Part shown: in pieces, positions 22,167-33,625 of the stretch
How the letters are laid out: each line of letters starts with the position of its first letter
How positions within the stretch are numbered: position 1 is the stretch's first letter
NCBI GenBank assembly: GCA_950295325.1
Contig: OX485806.1
Span: 46,619,169 to 46,683,168, forward strand
Length of the DNA: 64,000 bases
Direction of reading: 5' to 3'
From: Polytrichum commune
Lineage: Eukaryota > Streptophyta > Polytrichopsida > Polytrichales > Polytrichaceae
Program-made: the position numbers and the translations under genes
Notes under the pieces: generated by a model
What the model was told of the DNA's origin: nothing
The model's input: the letters and a program-made list of their open reading frames with translations, nothing else
The model's database searches: none

Positions 22167-23718
22167 TGTGAGCCCAAAATGGTGTCCACATGTGTTCTTA
22201 ACCCTTTAAAACTATTAGAAGTTATGTTTTGATGTTTTATGATTATTCACAAAACTATAAAAAAAGTGAGGCTTGAGTGAAGTTATGTTTAGACCTTAGG
22301 TTGATTAGAAGTTTAGCGGTGTGAAGAAAGTTCCTTAGTTAGGTGAGCATAGTGTGTGGTGAACCAAAGGTGGCTCCTTAAGTTAAATGTTTGAATTAGG
22401 ATCTATGTTGTTGGTTTAAGAGTTGAAGGCTTAAATGATAGGATGAGAGCCTACAAAGTAGGAAATGATCAAAAGGTTTATCTTGAGCCTTGGGAGTGCT
22501 CACCTACTCCCTTGAAGGCTTAAAGGATAGGATGAGAGCCTACAAAGTAGGAAAAAAATCAAAAAGTTTATCTTGAGCCTTGGGGGTGCTCACCTACTCC
22601 CTTTCACCTCACTATATAATCCTCACTATCCCCTCTCACTCTCTCATTTTCCTTTGTGCTCCTTTGCACCCCACGTGTTATGAGTGTGGGTGTGTGGGAA
22701 ACAAGAAAGAAGCACGTGTGTGTGCAAGATCTCAAAGTGAAGAACCAAGACTAGTTAGCCTTGAAGTTAGTTGACACTTGTTAGAAGTAGTCTTTGGTTT
22801 GAGGCATTTAGAGCTTAGCTCGTTGTGTTCAACTTATAGAATTTAGACTTATATCATTTAAATTTATAATGTTTAGAATTATGACATTTAGAATTGTAGC
22901 ATCTAGATTCATGTTAGATTTAAAGCATTCAACATTGTAGGCTTTAAGGCGGAGGCCACTTAGGCTAGCTGCTGGTTTGAAGTTGGAGGCAGTTGGCTTA
23001 GTTGCTGGTTTGAAGTTGGAGGCAGTTGGCTTAGCTGCTGGTTTGAAGTTGGAGGCAGTCGGGCTTAGCGGCTGGGTTGAAGAGGGAGGCTAGGTAGGCC
23101 TAGCGGCTCGGTTAAGTAGAGCCAATTAGATTTAGCGAATGGGTTAAGGAGGAATCTAGTTCCAACTAGTTGTGCACTCCCGAGTCTAAGCTAGATCGAC
23201 AAGCTAAGTTACTACTAGTTAGTGAGGATGGTTAATTAGACTAATTAGTTAGGCTAGAGGGTTAGGTTAGTTGGGTTAGGCTAGTTGGTTTAGTGGTTGC
23301 ATTATGAGATGAAGTTGGGAAGGATTTGTGAGGGACTTGTAGAAGAGGAGGTAATGTTAAGTTATATAAGTGTTTTTCAACACTTGTATTAAAACTTATG
23401 TGCCTCATGGAATCAACACATCATAGCCTCAGCGAGGTGTCATGCACCAGTGAAGAATCGACAGCCAGAACCAAAGTTGCAAGGGATAAATCATTGAAGG
23501 CATGCGTGGCAAAGGCAGTGGGGTGGACTCTGGAAAAAACCAAGGATGTGTCTATGCACGAGGTTCACACTTATAAAATATCATGATTTGAATTAAGTTA
23601 GAAACTCATCAAGGTAGAACGTACATCCCATGTTATCACAAGTTGTTATGTTACACATGTGATCTCCAAACCTATTACCCGGACTAAGACACTTAAGGGT
23701 GGTAGGTTTGGCCTTACA
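22167..23718 (+). mobile_element. B4: solo LTR nested in A3
   Basis: It begins TGTGAGCCCAAAATGGTG and ends GTTTGGCCTTACA, with a perfect 5-bp duplication CCTCA at 22162-22166 and 23719-23723. The A-LTR sequence GGCCTCACAATGGGCC is restored when it is removed. Length 1,552 bp. Around 22430-22590 a block of about 75 bp (GGATGAGAGCCTACAAAG) is duplicated. Confidence 0.9.
22935..23110 (+). repeat. Tandem repeat inside B4
   Basis: About six units of 28-30 bp around TTAGCTGCTGGTTTGAAG and TTGGAGGCAG. It occupies the same relative place as the unrelated array of B1. Confidence 0.8.
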
Positions 23719-23819
23719 CCTCACAATGGGCCAAAGCCCATGGAGGCCGTGCCGTTCAGCCTCGGATGGGTGAGGCCACATCACCTCACCCATAGTTCAC
23801 GCATAGCTCATGGCCTTAC

Positions 23820-24980
23820 TGTCAGCCTTAAATCCCCACCCTTATTGCGTCCTAGTCCGGATGAGAGTTAAGGCCAACATGAATCCAATGGATGTGTCTA
23901 ATTGGTATCACTAGATTCTGTTCACTTGGACTAAGCATTCATGAATCTCAACTTTTATTTAGAGGACACAAGGTAATTAGTGTTTAAGAATACTCTAGCA
24001 CCTTGTGATTGCCCATACCCACATTGCTATCATAAACCAACACAAAATATCACTTGAGTTACATCCATCACTTCAACTCAATCACTACCCTACTCCTCAC
24101 TAAGGCACTAATGCCACTAGTACACCTTCAATGCCCCGTAAATCTAACTATTCTATAAATGAGTTCTCTTCTTCCTCACTACTCATGAGCAGCCTTTAAG
24201 CACAACCATCTTGGCAGCCTTCCATCCCCCTTAGTGGCGGCAATGCCCAGTTAGCAATCCCTCAAGGCCAGCCCGTCGAGTAGCCTCCAGCCTAGGATCC
24301 AGCCTCTTGAGGCTTCCAACCAAATGCAGCCTTCTACAGCTGAGATCGCCTCACCCCCAGGTGCGCACTTGCCTAAGCTCCCAGTAAACCAATGTCAATT
24401 TAACCGTATCCTTTGATCCCCGCAAGCCTTTCCCTAGTTCGGTAGTTCCCTAGTTGCTCGTTCACATTCCCTTCTAGAAGTGGTAGCAAGCATTGAGCTT
24501 GCCTCAATTGCCAGCAGCGTGCGAAGAGAACTGTGGCCCTTCTCCGAGGTCCTGATGCTGCCTCCTCCCCTTCGGCCAAGCTTGGGCTCAAGCAGCCTTC
24601 CGCTGCTGGTTTCGAGAGAGAGTTTCGTTTTCGCACCCAGCACCTAACCGCTCGTCTTCCCCCTGCCGGGATTTACTAGGGCACAATAATGCCAGCCTTT
24701 GAAGGGCTAGCAACCTAGCCATAAATGAACACAAGCTCATCCTATCTTGGTCAATAAAAACCCAGCCATGCCTACATTAAAGCCTTCCACTTCTTTGACT
24801 ACCTCCCTTAAATCCAAGCCAACCCCAAAATTCACAAAGTACAACCTTCACTCTAAACCCAATCCAAAATCGACTTTCACCCTCTTGTTATATTTTTACT
24901 AAATAATCCTAATGTCTAATACTAATATCAATAACTTCTAGAACATAAGGACACATGTGAGCCCTCAATTTGGGCTCATA
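23820..24980 (-). mobile_element. B5: solo LTR nested in A3
   Basis: The plus strand starts TGTCAGCCTTAAATCCCCACC and ends AATTTGGGCTCATA. It is flanked by CTTAC at 23815-23819 and 24981-24985, a perfect 5-bp duplication, and A-LTR sequence resumes with CCTCGTGCCTCCTAATCTT. Length 1,161 bp, antisense to B4. Confidence 0.88.
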
Positions 24981-25159
24981 CTTACCCTCGTGCCTCCTAA
25001 TCTTCGTGGGTGGGAGGTGTTTCCAACGCCCGGGGCCTTTGCCCACACTAGGATCACTGGGGCCCTCTTACCAACGGCGCCACAAGTCCTAGGTGTCACT
25101 CCGGGGTCCCCCTTGTGCCCATGGTGTTTTGGACACTCCTCATGGGGAGGTGCGCAACA

Positions 25160-25634
25160 ATGGTCTCGTCGTCATACCACACCACCAATGCCTTCCGAAC
25201 CTTCAACTTTTCATTTTGATGGTTGGGATCATCCCATTCAGTCATCAGTTGGATTTTCTTGGATGGGACCACACTATGTTGGCCGTCTATCAGCCAAAAA
25301 TCGCCTAAATGAATTGCCGGCCACATTTCAGGGGTAGGCATTTTCTTCTGACCCTAGGGCATGACTACAATTGTTTACCTGACGTCTTTGAATTGTTCGT
25401 TAACGATCTGCGCAATTATCCAGTCGATGTAGATGTCTTCTTTTGCCCGGATACACTTTTATGGTGGCGCTAGATGGCACTAGTTGATGTTCACGTCGAA
25501 CTTGAAATCCCTACCCATGAAAAAACAATGGGAGCACTTGGTCGTGAAATTGTTCACGATTTTTTGTATCTCCCCAACATCCACTTCTTACCCGGGTTTT
25601 GGCATGTGCAACTCAGGAGAAACTGGCTCGTTAG
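25160..25634 (-). pseudogene. ParB/methylase-like gene, N-terminal part with DGQH motif
   Basis: The minus strand reads MPKPG...EVDVGEIQKIV, a CSHC pair, IYIDWIIAQIVNEQFKDVR, then MPTPEMWPAIHLGDFWLIDG-QHSVVPSKKIQ and KVRKALVVWYDDET. A hydrophobic strand followed by IDGQH is the hallmark of the ParB/Srx-like nucleotide-binding fold, often found fused to or next to N4/N6 DNA methylases in bacterial and phage genomes. A likely start is the ATG at 25605, although the frame is open a little further up. Three stops interrupt it. Its promoter should lie in E2, which is divergent with transposase T2. Confidence 0.5.
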
Positions 25635-25655
25635 GGTTTAGGGGTTAGGGGTTAG
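25631..25655 (+). repeat. Short degenerate telomere-type tract
   Basis: Variants of TTTAGGG (TTAGGGTTTAGGGG and two further GGTTAGGGG units) at the left edge of E2; isolated TTTAGGG matches recur at about 26150 and 26203. It may be a telo-box-like promoter element or chance. Confidence 0.4.
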
Positions 25656-27065
25656 AATTATAACATATTAATATATCCAATATTAACGTATTACATTGTC
25701 TTATTGGTGAGAAGAGTCTTATAGGAAGGTTATAGTAAAAACAATCTTGATTATGTTAATATATTATTTGGGACGTTTAAATGTGATATATTAATTAGTC
25801 TTGTATTTATTCAAATAACATTTCATGTTGTGGATGTGGTTTAGGGTTTTGGGGTCCAACTTTGGATGTTTTGCTTACTTTGATGAATCACATAGTCGCC
25901 AATAAACCATAGTTCATGATATATTTAATATATGGAATGTGATATAAAAGGTTATGGGAGAAGCACAATATCAATGAAGCCATTCAAGCAATTATGTTGT
26001 TATTAAATGTTCCCACCACGTATATTAGATAATGGTGCAAGATATAATAGATGTTGTTTGTATATGAAAAAAAGTCTAATAGGAAGGTTATAGTAAATAC
26101 AATCTTGATCATGTGAATATGTTATTTGGGATGTTTAAACATGATATACTAATTGGTTTAGGGTTTAGTCAATACGTATTTCATGTTGTGGATGTTATAA
26201 GGGTTTAGGGTCCAACTTTGGATGTTTTGCTCACACACATTAGTAAACTTCAAGTCAACTTGAGGATGGATTCAAATATCATTGAAAGATTGAACTAGAA
26301 AGCGACATTGGTGGTTAGTATCCCCTTAACAACGTCCACATACATTCGTCATTGCCACACTTGCATGCGAGATAATAGAGCAATGTTATATGCAATCATT
26401 ATATAATTCTTCATGCGAGGATCTTAATAACTACTTTAACTATTGTATTTAGTGACTCTTACCATAAGGCGTTACATAATGTTTAGACTTCTTTTGTCTA
26501 CATATTGGTTAAAATATACCGTAATGTTTGAGTTCAAGTATATTAGTATCATGATTTAATATGTATATGATGCATTAGAGTGACATTGTAGAAGTCTTTG
26601 TTCGAAATCACTTATCCCAAACCTTTTCTTTTCATGACACTTGAAAAAATGCATGTGGCCGCCACCCTTCCTCCCAATGGTGCATGTCATATCCACAAAA
26701 AACAATGAAAAAACGGATTAAATATCCACTTTACTTTCAATAGACATTCTCAATAGACATTAAGTTAGATGACGGTTGGAGTATCCAAGAACCAAGTTAG
26801 ATGCGTATTTTCTATAATTAACAAAAAAATGGGGAATTCTGTCAGGATGTTTGAAATAACCTCTGCAGGAGAACTAGGCGGGAAATGCATCCAATGAAGA
26901 AGTCGGGGAAACGGAGGTGGATAGTATAAAGGGGCACACCCCCCTAAAATCGGTCATTTTTGCTCTTCTCCCACACCTCAAATCATAGGGAGAGCTGTCA
27001 GTCGAAGCTGTATTTCAAGGTTCGTGTACGCTGCCATTCATGAGTAGCTATCCACAGCATACAAC
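25640..27065 (+). repeat. Dispersed repeat E2, candidate bidirectional promoter region
   Basis: Second copy of the block seen at 1310-2880, in the same orientation and clearly diverged. A stretch of about 140 bp containing GGTCCAACTTTGGATGTTTTG is duplicated inside it (25750-25880 and 26100-26240). It separates the minus-strand methylase-like gene from the plus-strand T2 region, so it may drive both. No coding potential. Confidence 0.6.
26925..26934 (+). promoter_or_regulatory. TATA box of repeat E2
   Basis: TATAAAGGGG followed by a C-run and CTCTTCTCCC, matching E1 at 2746. The start of T2 transcription would be about 30 bp downstream. Confidence 0.45.
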
Positions 27066-27145
27066 CCCAATGTGAACTTTGCAATGAGCTCAAATTCAAC
27101 CCACCTCGCAATTTCCCCCGCATTATACGCCGGATTTTGCGGTGA

Positions 27146-27549
27146 GTTTGGGTCGGTCGACCCAAACCCCTACACTAGTGTTGGCGGTTTTTGGTATGAC
27201 CTTGAGAAGATTTGGGTCGGTCGACCCAAACATTTTTCCAGACCGTGAACAAATTGTTAATGGCCCTTAACCCATGCACTCAAAAGGTTTGGACGGATTG
27301 AGTACGAACCTAAACCCATCATGTTTCAAGGTTTGGGTCAACCGACCCAAATCCTTACCCTTGTGTGGGCAGATTCACCCTGATAAAGTTTGGGTCGGTC
27401 GACCCAAACCCCTACCCTAGTGTGGGCGGCTTTAGTATGACCTTGAGAAGGTTTGGGTCGGTTGACCCAAATTTTTTCCCACAGCGTGAACGAATTGTGA
27501 ATGGCCCTGAACTCATCATGGTACAAGGTTTGAGTCAGTCGACCCAAAC
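27146..27549. repeat. Cluster of six 22-bp palindromes
   Basis: Copies start at 27146, 27210, 27331, 27388, 27451 and 27528. The arms are GTTTGGGTCG and CGACCCAAAC with a 2-bp spacer; most mismatches are single transitions. Centre-to-centre distances run from 57 to 121 bp. The spacers are partly repeated (CCCTAGTGTGGGCGGC and TATGACCTTGAGAAG-type strings), which suggests local duplication. A seventh copy is split by A1. Confidence 0.9.
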
Positions 27550-27609
27550 CCCGTCCCACCCCATGGGCAAGCTTTGGATGGCCCTCAATCCATCCTGCCA
27601 CAGGGTTTA

Positions 27610-28583
27610 TGTCGCAACCCTTGCTAAGCCCCTTTGACAATCTTGCCAATTTTCAATTTTAGCAAAGGTTACGAGCGCTAACCATTCGCATTCCGCCATG
27701 CTAATGGTTAGCTCCTCCTACCCCGGACCTTATAGTTCATAGGAGGGAACCAACCCTCCTACTTTGCTTTTGGGACTCACCCTTTAATCGGTAACCATTC
27801 CTTAGATGTGGACTTCCATCCATGGAAGTCCAATCCTATGTTGATCATCGCATTGCCGGAGCAACACTACAACAACCCGAACCATACTAGGCAACTATGG
27901 CCTCACAATGGGCCAATGCCCATGGAGGCCTTGCCTTTCGGCCTCGGGTGGGTGAGGCCACACCACCTCACCCATATAAGCCTCTAGGACTCTACACGGA
28001 GCCCCTACCCCACCGCCAACCAACCTCTTGTCTCTCTACCAAGAGTTGGGGCCAAGTGGACATTTTCCCTTAGCTGCTGGGCCTAGAACCCCCCCAGCAG
28101 CTTCAGACCATCATAACTTCCTTGTATGATGTCTGATCATAACAACCAACCACTCCATCCTCATCTACGCTTCACGTAGATGCCGATGGACTCCTCGCTT
28201 GCCCCATTCGGGGAAGTCTTGAGGAAGTTATGCCTGTTTGAACCTTGGCAGTCCCGGGAATCACTCCCAGGCACTGCTGTACCAGGGCGCTGTCCCGGGA
28301 CAGCACCCCACTCAAATGGCCATAACTCCTAGCTCACACCTCCGATTGAGGTGATCTTGAGCATTCTAGAATCACCACGCCATGAGCTACGCATAGCTCA
28401 TGGCCTCACCCTCATGCCTCCTAGTCTTTGTGGGTGGGAGGCGTTCCCAACGCCCGGGGCCCTCACCCACACTAGGATCACTTGGGCCCTCTCACCAACG
28501 GCGCCACAAGTCCCGGGTGTCACTCCGGGGTCCCCCTTGTGCCCATGGTGTTTTGGCCACTCCTCATGGAGAGGTGCGCGACA
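27610..28583 (-). repeat. A1 3' LTR
   Basis: 974 bp; ends TGTCGC...GCGACA in element orientation. Open frames inside it are accidental. Confidence 0.9.
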
Positions 28584-28598
28584 CTCACCCCCACCAAA
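28584..28598 (-). other. A1 polypurine tract
   Basis: The minus strand reads TTTGGTGGGGGTGAG immediately before the 3' LTR, identical to that of A2 (54466-54480). Confidence 0.7.
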
Positions 28599-29400
28599 CG
28601 GAGTCGATGCCCTCATCGACTATACTCGTAGTCGGCACACCAATTCTCAAGTTGCCATCCTCTATGGTGCGGCATTGTGTTTACCTTAGGGCGCGACCCC
28701 CACAATGCATCTTCAAATTTGGCATGGTCCCAAAGGTGTCGTTCCTAGGTGGTCCGTCAGCGACCTTGGATCTCTCATCCAAGGACCTAACCTATACTAG
28801 ACCCACCTACTTTGGGATTCACTTGGGTTGCCCCTCCTTTGGGGCCTCCCGCGTTAGGCTCCACTAGCCTAACATGACACATCTAGGCGAGACCTCAACG
28901 CTTCCACTAAGTTGTCTCGGTTGCAACTCCGAGATGGCTTTCCATTGTTAAGCCACGCCTCGATCGCACGGGGGTGATGCCAAGTCCCGCCCGACTCGGT
29001 TCCCACTTTGCTGTTTCGAGACATGGGTTCATGACTCCCATGCGCCAACTCTCGTTAGCTCGCGGGTAGCACTTTTATGAGCACGCGCCATCACCTTGTC
29101 CCCGCCCGGACAAGCCCACAACTAAGAAGTTTCTTGGTTTTATCCAAGGCCCCTCCAAGCCATGGCCCCAATTACTCGGCTTACCCAACCTAGTTTGGCA
29201 TGTCTATTCCCCCTCTTCCATTAACCAAGCACAAGTACAAGACTAGGACCTCATCTCATACTTTTCTCTTTGCACCACTAAAGTTTGGACTTTATTCCCT
29301 CAAGCCAAAGAACAAGTGCATGTTGTGGAGCAATTAACCTCGAAGCTATGTTTGCTACTAGAGTCTCTCCCTCACTAAAGGAGATTGATGTCCTCATCAA
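28599..29400 (-). other. A1 non-coding 3' internal region
   Basis: Matches 53690-54465 of A2 and the surviving part of A0. No gene is seen. Confidence 0.6.
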
Positions 29401-29826
29401 TGCCTACGCTTCTTTTTATTGGAATGTCTAGCCTTAGTTTCTTCAAAGTGCTTCACCAATTCATTAGTGTTGACCATGTCTCTTGCCGCCACCCAAGCGG
29501 TTTTTTTCTCATGGTATCCTCACCATTTCACCAAGTACTCCTTTGTACTTTTTCTTTCCTTTTCACTTGGGCTTCCTACACTTGAGGATGCCCTCTTACC
29601 TCATGTTCCAAATGACGTCCACAAGGTCGGGAGGTGGCCTAATCACTTGCTTGTGATCGGGCCACAAGGTGTCGTCCTAAAATGACTTTCGTAATGAGAC
29701 ATGAAATGTCGGATGCACTTTGATCTCCGGCGGTAATTCCAACTTATATATGTCCTTGACCACTTGTTCCACAATGGGAAACGGAGCTCCAATTTTGGAC
29801 ATGAACTTTGGAGTGAGGCCTTCCGG

Positions 29827-30814
29827 CTAAGTGAAGTTGTTCACATTCAACAACGCCTTTTGGCCCACCTCATTCTCCACTTCGCGTCTTCCGGCATTGA
29901 CTTGCACTCCGTAGCACCTTCGGGCTTTCTCCACCAACAACTTGGTCATCTCCAAGACTTGTTCACGCTTCTTGGCCAAGTCCTCACCATCTTGGTTGAA
30001 CTCTAGTGTTGAATGTGCCCCCTCGAGAGCTAGGTTAATAGGTTGGAGCGCATCCACTCCATAAGCCACCACCAAAGACCACCCCTTGGTAGCCAAGTGC
30101 GTGGCTACATTGCAATTACACTCCGCTCGACCCACATAGTCCGCCCAATCTCCTTGGTCCGCCCCCACCAAGTTCCTCAAGTATTGCTTCAAGACTCCAT
30201 TCACACGCTCCGATTTCCCATTCATTTGGGAATGCAAGGTCGTGCTAAACCTTAGTTTCATTCCGACCTCCTTAGAGAAATGCATTGAAAATGCACTTGT
30301 GAACTTTGGATCTTGATCCCACACAATCACTCTTGGCAACCCGTGGTGCCTCAACCATCCTTTGAGAAAAGGCTATGCGGTCTCCAACGCGGTGGCGGTT
30401 CCCACAATCGGCACCATGTGTGTCCACTTGGCAAACCACTCTACCATCAACAAGATGGCATCATACCCATGTGACTCCGGCAAACTTGTCATCAAGTCCA
30501 TGCACATACCATGCCATGGCGCCAACGGGATAGGCAACGGTTGCAAGAAGCCGCCTTGCTTTTGGTAAGAGGCTCGGTTCACTTGGCACTTTGATTCAAG
30601 CCTTCACAAAGTGGGCTATATCTTCCTTTATGCACCGCCAATGGTTCCTCTTTGACACCATTCTATGGCGGCTTTTTCTTTCTCCTCTATGGCCGGCAAT
30701 AGGACTATCATATTCCTCCTTCAAAACCGATAGCCTCAACTTGCCTTGTGGCACATATACCCGACTTTGGTTGCACTTGAACAATCCGTCCACCAACTTA
30801 ACCTCTTTGAGCAC
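29827..30814 (-). pseudogene. A1 integrase remnant
   Basis: On the minus strand a zinc-finger-like region (YDSPIAGHRG, DIAHFVKA) is followed by MCMDLMTSLPESHGYDAILL with the first catalytic Asp region, then RVIVWDQDPKFTSAF with the second Asp and HSQMNGKSERVNGVLKQYLR with the catalytic Glu. This is the Ty3/gypsy integrase order. Stops separate the blocks. A chromodomain remnant lies beyond at about 29410-29560 (KEYLVKW and ELVKHFEE in A2). Confidence 0.8.
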
Positions 30815-31199
30815 CTTGCTCTTGCGAAGCTCACCTAAAAGCTTTTGTGCTTTGGGGTAGTTAATTTACCCCTCCCGTATCTTGCATCACAAGTTTCCTT
30901 TGCCGGCACACATTAGCCACAAGGTTTGGATGGTTCTCATTGCTTGGAACTCTTCCGGTCTACTTCGCGCATCCGGCACCACATTTCCACGGTCCGGTTT
31001 GTGGATCAAATCCACCTTCATAAGCGCCAAACTATCATGCCTCCACAATGACTTGGCGTTCACTTACGCTTGTATGTCAAAATACTTTTAGGACACATTG
31101 TCCATGTAGACCTTTGCTTTGTGCGACCCCATATAATGTCGCCACATCTTCAAGCAATGCACTACGGCAAAGAAGTTCTTTGTCATGAGTTGGTTGTCT

Positions 31200-32130
31200 T
31201 CTTTGACAACCATCGAGTTTTATGCTCCCATATGCAATGGCCATCCATCTTACACATAATCCACCATTGGCAAAGGCACTCACCCCCGTATGCACCTCGA
31301 AAGGTTTGTCAAGCTCCGCGAACTTGAGCACGGGCGGCGAAGAGAACTTGGTGTTAAGCTCCCCAAAGACTCGTGACAAACATCATCCCACTCTTGGGAT
31401 AGCCATTTCTTCCACAAGTCGCACAAGGTGGGACAACCATCGAGCTTCATGCTCTCATATGCCATGGCCATCTATCTTGCCTCAACATCCGCCAATGGTA
31501 AAGTCACTCGCCCCCGTATGCACCTCAAAAGGTTTGTCAAACTCCGCGAACTTGAGCACGGGCGGCGAAGAGAACTTGCTCTTAAGCTTCTCAAAGACTT
31601 GGTGGCAAGGCTCATCCCACTCTTGGGATAGCCATTTCTTTCACAAGTCGCACAAGGTTTGACAACCTTTAAGCTTAGTGCTCCCATATGCAATGGGCAT
31701 CCATCTTGGATCAACATCCGCCAATGGTAAAGTTACTCGCCCCCGTATGCACCTCAAAAGGTTTGTCAAATTTCGCAAACTTGAGCACGGGCGGCGAAGA
31801 AAACTTGGTCTTAAGCTCCTTAAAGACTTGGTGGCAAAGCTCATCCCACTTTTGGGATAGCCATTTCTTGCATAAGTTGGACAAGGTCGGACAACCATCG
31901 AGATTCATGCTCTTATATGCAATGGTCATCCATCTTACATTAACCATCCGCCAATGGCAAAGTCACTCGCCACCCCGTATTCACCTCAAAAGGTTTGTCA
32001 AGCTCCGCGAACTTGAACACGGGTGGCAAAGACAACTTTGTATTAAGCTCCCCAAAGACTTTGGGGGCAAGGCTCATCCCACTCTTAAGATAGCCATTTT
32101 CCTCAATAAGTTGAATAAGGTCCTAGCAAC
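31200..32130 (-). repeat. A1 tandem array of the RT/RNase H junction
   Basis: Four imperfect copies of a 227-235 bp unit, each carrying AAATGGCTATCCCAAGAGTG-like sequence (plus-strand matches near 31391, 31618, 31853 and 32081). In a normal element this stretch, encoding KKWLSQEWDE...KFSSPPVLKF..., occurs once. Confidence 0.8.
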
Positions 32131-32239
32131 CTTAGAAAACTCTCGAATGAAGTTGTGGTACTAATTGGCTAGGCCAACAAATTACCTAAGCCCTTTTGAA
32201 TCAAGGGCCAATTCTCCTTTTGGATTGCCTTGACATTCT

Positions 32240-32812
32240 TCATGTTCGTCCACCAACTTCATTTATCACCACATACCTCAAGAGCTCAATCTCTCGTTGA
32301 GCAAAGTTATTTTTCACTTCTTGGCGGTATTTTTTTTTTTTTTTGTGCAACACATTGGTGAATACATCCTTGTATTTCACCAACATCACACCAATGTTGT
32401 TTGGGGGAGGCCCATCTTTCCTAGCCTCCCCATATGTTCCTTGGAGTTGCTCCAATTGAACCACGACCATTATGTTTTTTTTTTTTTTTATTCGGTCCAT
32501 TAAGACCAAATTCAACTTAGGTCCTCCTACCATAGGAGTCATTGTTAATTTGAACTTCAATTCTTTGCCATTATGACACATCATAATGTACGGCAAGCAC
32601 ACCGGCTTGCACCTCACATCTATCATGTGAGTTTCAAAAAAGGCGGCCTTCACAATGACATGCATTTTATCTATTTCACTTGGTGTGAAATTTTGACAAA
32701 AATCCAATGTCCCACGTTGAAAGGTTACATGCATCGCGGCCTCCTTTGTCTCATGCGGATCGCCCTTTCCAAACCGCACCTTGGTGGGCTTGCCCGCTCT
32801 ACCAATCGGCAA
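32240..32812 (-). pseudogene. A1 protease-region to reverse-transcriptase-start remnant
   Basis: A 190-codon open frame with RFGKGDPHETKEAAMHVTFQ, HVIVKAAFFETHMIDVRCKP, MTPMVGGPKLNLVL and VKYKDVFTNVLHKK. The last motif is where Ty3/gypsy reverse transcriptase normally begins. The frame then passes within about 30 residues into LLRYVV, the end of the RT domain, so fingers and palm (with the [YF]xDD site) are deleted. Confidence 0.65.
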
Positions 32813-33600
32813 GCCCCAACTCCCTTATGAGTTTTGGGCTCAAGAAGAAGTGGTAGCCTCTTTATCAATACATAAGACATTTCTCCCATTCATTTGAGCC
32901 TCAAGGTACAAAAGACTTGGCCTCGGCTTAAGGCTACTAGCCTTGGCCACAATGCCATCGTCTTACATCCGGTTCGCGGCACAAGTATTATTTGGCGGGG
33001 AACCTATCTCCCCTCAACGTCCATTGTTGTAACGCACCGCCAAATTGCTTAATGGGGTCATCGGCCTTGATGCTCATGGCAATTTTGATGATCCCCGCTA
33101 CAACCTCAATAAACTTTGGAAATTTGAACTTGGTATTCACTACCCGCTTTTGAAACCCACCTAAAACGATGCATTTCTTAGAAAGCTCGTTCATCAAAGA
33201 TGTACTATTCATTTGGGTGTGAAATGCGCGCATATACGCCTTAAGAGGCCCGGACGCCTCATTTCCACCAAATTCATTCCAACATCAATACCTTCCAAGC
33301 ATTTCGAATTGGAATTTCAATCCAACATTAATGCCCTCCAAGGTTTTGGGTGCATTCGGTATTCTAGGCCCCAAATGTTTTTTTGAGGTGTGCGGGAGCC
33401 CTTTCAAAGGACTCCACCAATTTCCTTACCGAATCCACCATCATGCCCACCATTGTCATTAGAACCAATGGTATGGTCAAATTCCCTTTACACATGATCT
33501 TTGTTCCAATTTGAGCCTCACAACCTTTTGGAAACCCCGAGCTAACCATAATAACCCTCACGTTTGATAGCCATGTCTCCCTCAAAGTGCTAGCTCAAAT
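32813..33600 (-). pseudogene. A1 gag remnant
   Basis: Minus-strand frames at 33585-33364 and 33233-32988 are full of Met and hydrophobic residues, such as IPLVLMTMVGMMVDSVRKLV. The matching A2 region starts MAMVNLGFPKGCEAQIGT at 49450. The position directly after the primer site fits gag, but no clear zinc knuckle remains. Confidence 0.5.
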
Positions 33601-33611
33601 ATTGGAACCCT

Positions 33612-33623
33612 GCTCTGATACCA
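33612..33623 (-). other. A1 primer binding site (initiator tRNA-Met)
   Basis: The minus strand reads TGGTATCAGAGC two bases inside the 5' LTR, complementary to the 3' end of initiator tRNA-Met. Confidence 0.88.
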
Positions 33624-33625
33624 AG

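Larger units (their letters stand above)
21870..25159 (-). mobile_element. A3: solo LTR of chromovirus A, carrying B4 and B5
   Basis: The plus strand starts TGTCGCAACCCTTGCTAAG and ends GGGGAGGTGCGCAACA, the reverse complement of an A LTR. The flanks CTGGT (21865-21869) and ATGGT (25160-25164) make a 5-bp duplication with one mismatch. Without B4, B5 and their duplications only about 0.57 kb remains; the LTR part between the CACCTCACCCATA string and the GCATAGCTCATGG string, about 410 bp in A1, is deleted. It splits the methylase-like gene after its DGQH domain. Confidence 0.8.

Noticed and set aside
27146-27549. Regularly spaced palindromes resembling a CRISPR array
   Set aside because: Spacing is irregular, spacers repeat each other, no cas genes occur, and the context is plant-type transposons.
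29419-29685. Plus-strand frames over the A1 integrase and chromodomain region
   Set aside because: They are shadows of the minus-strand pol remnant.
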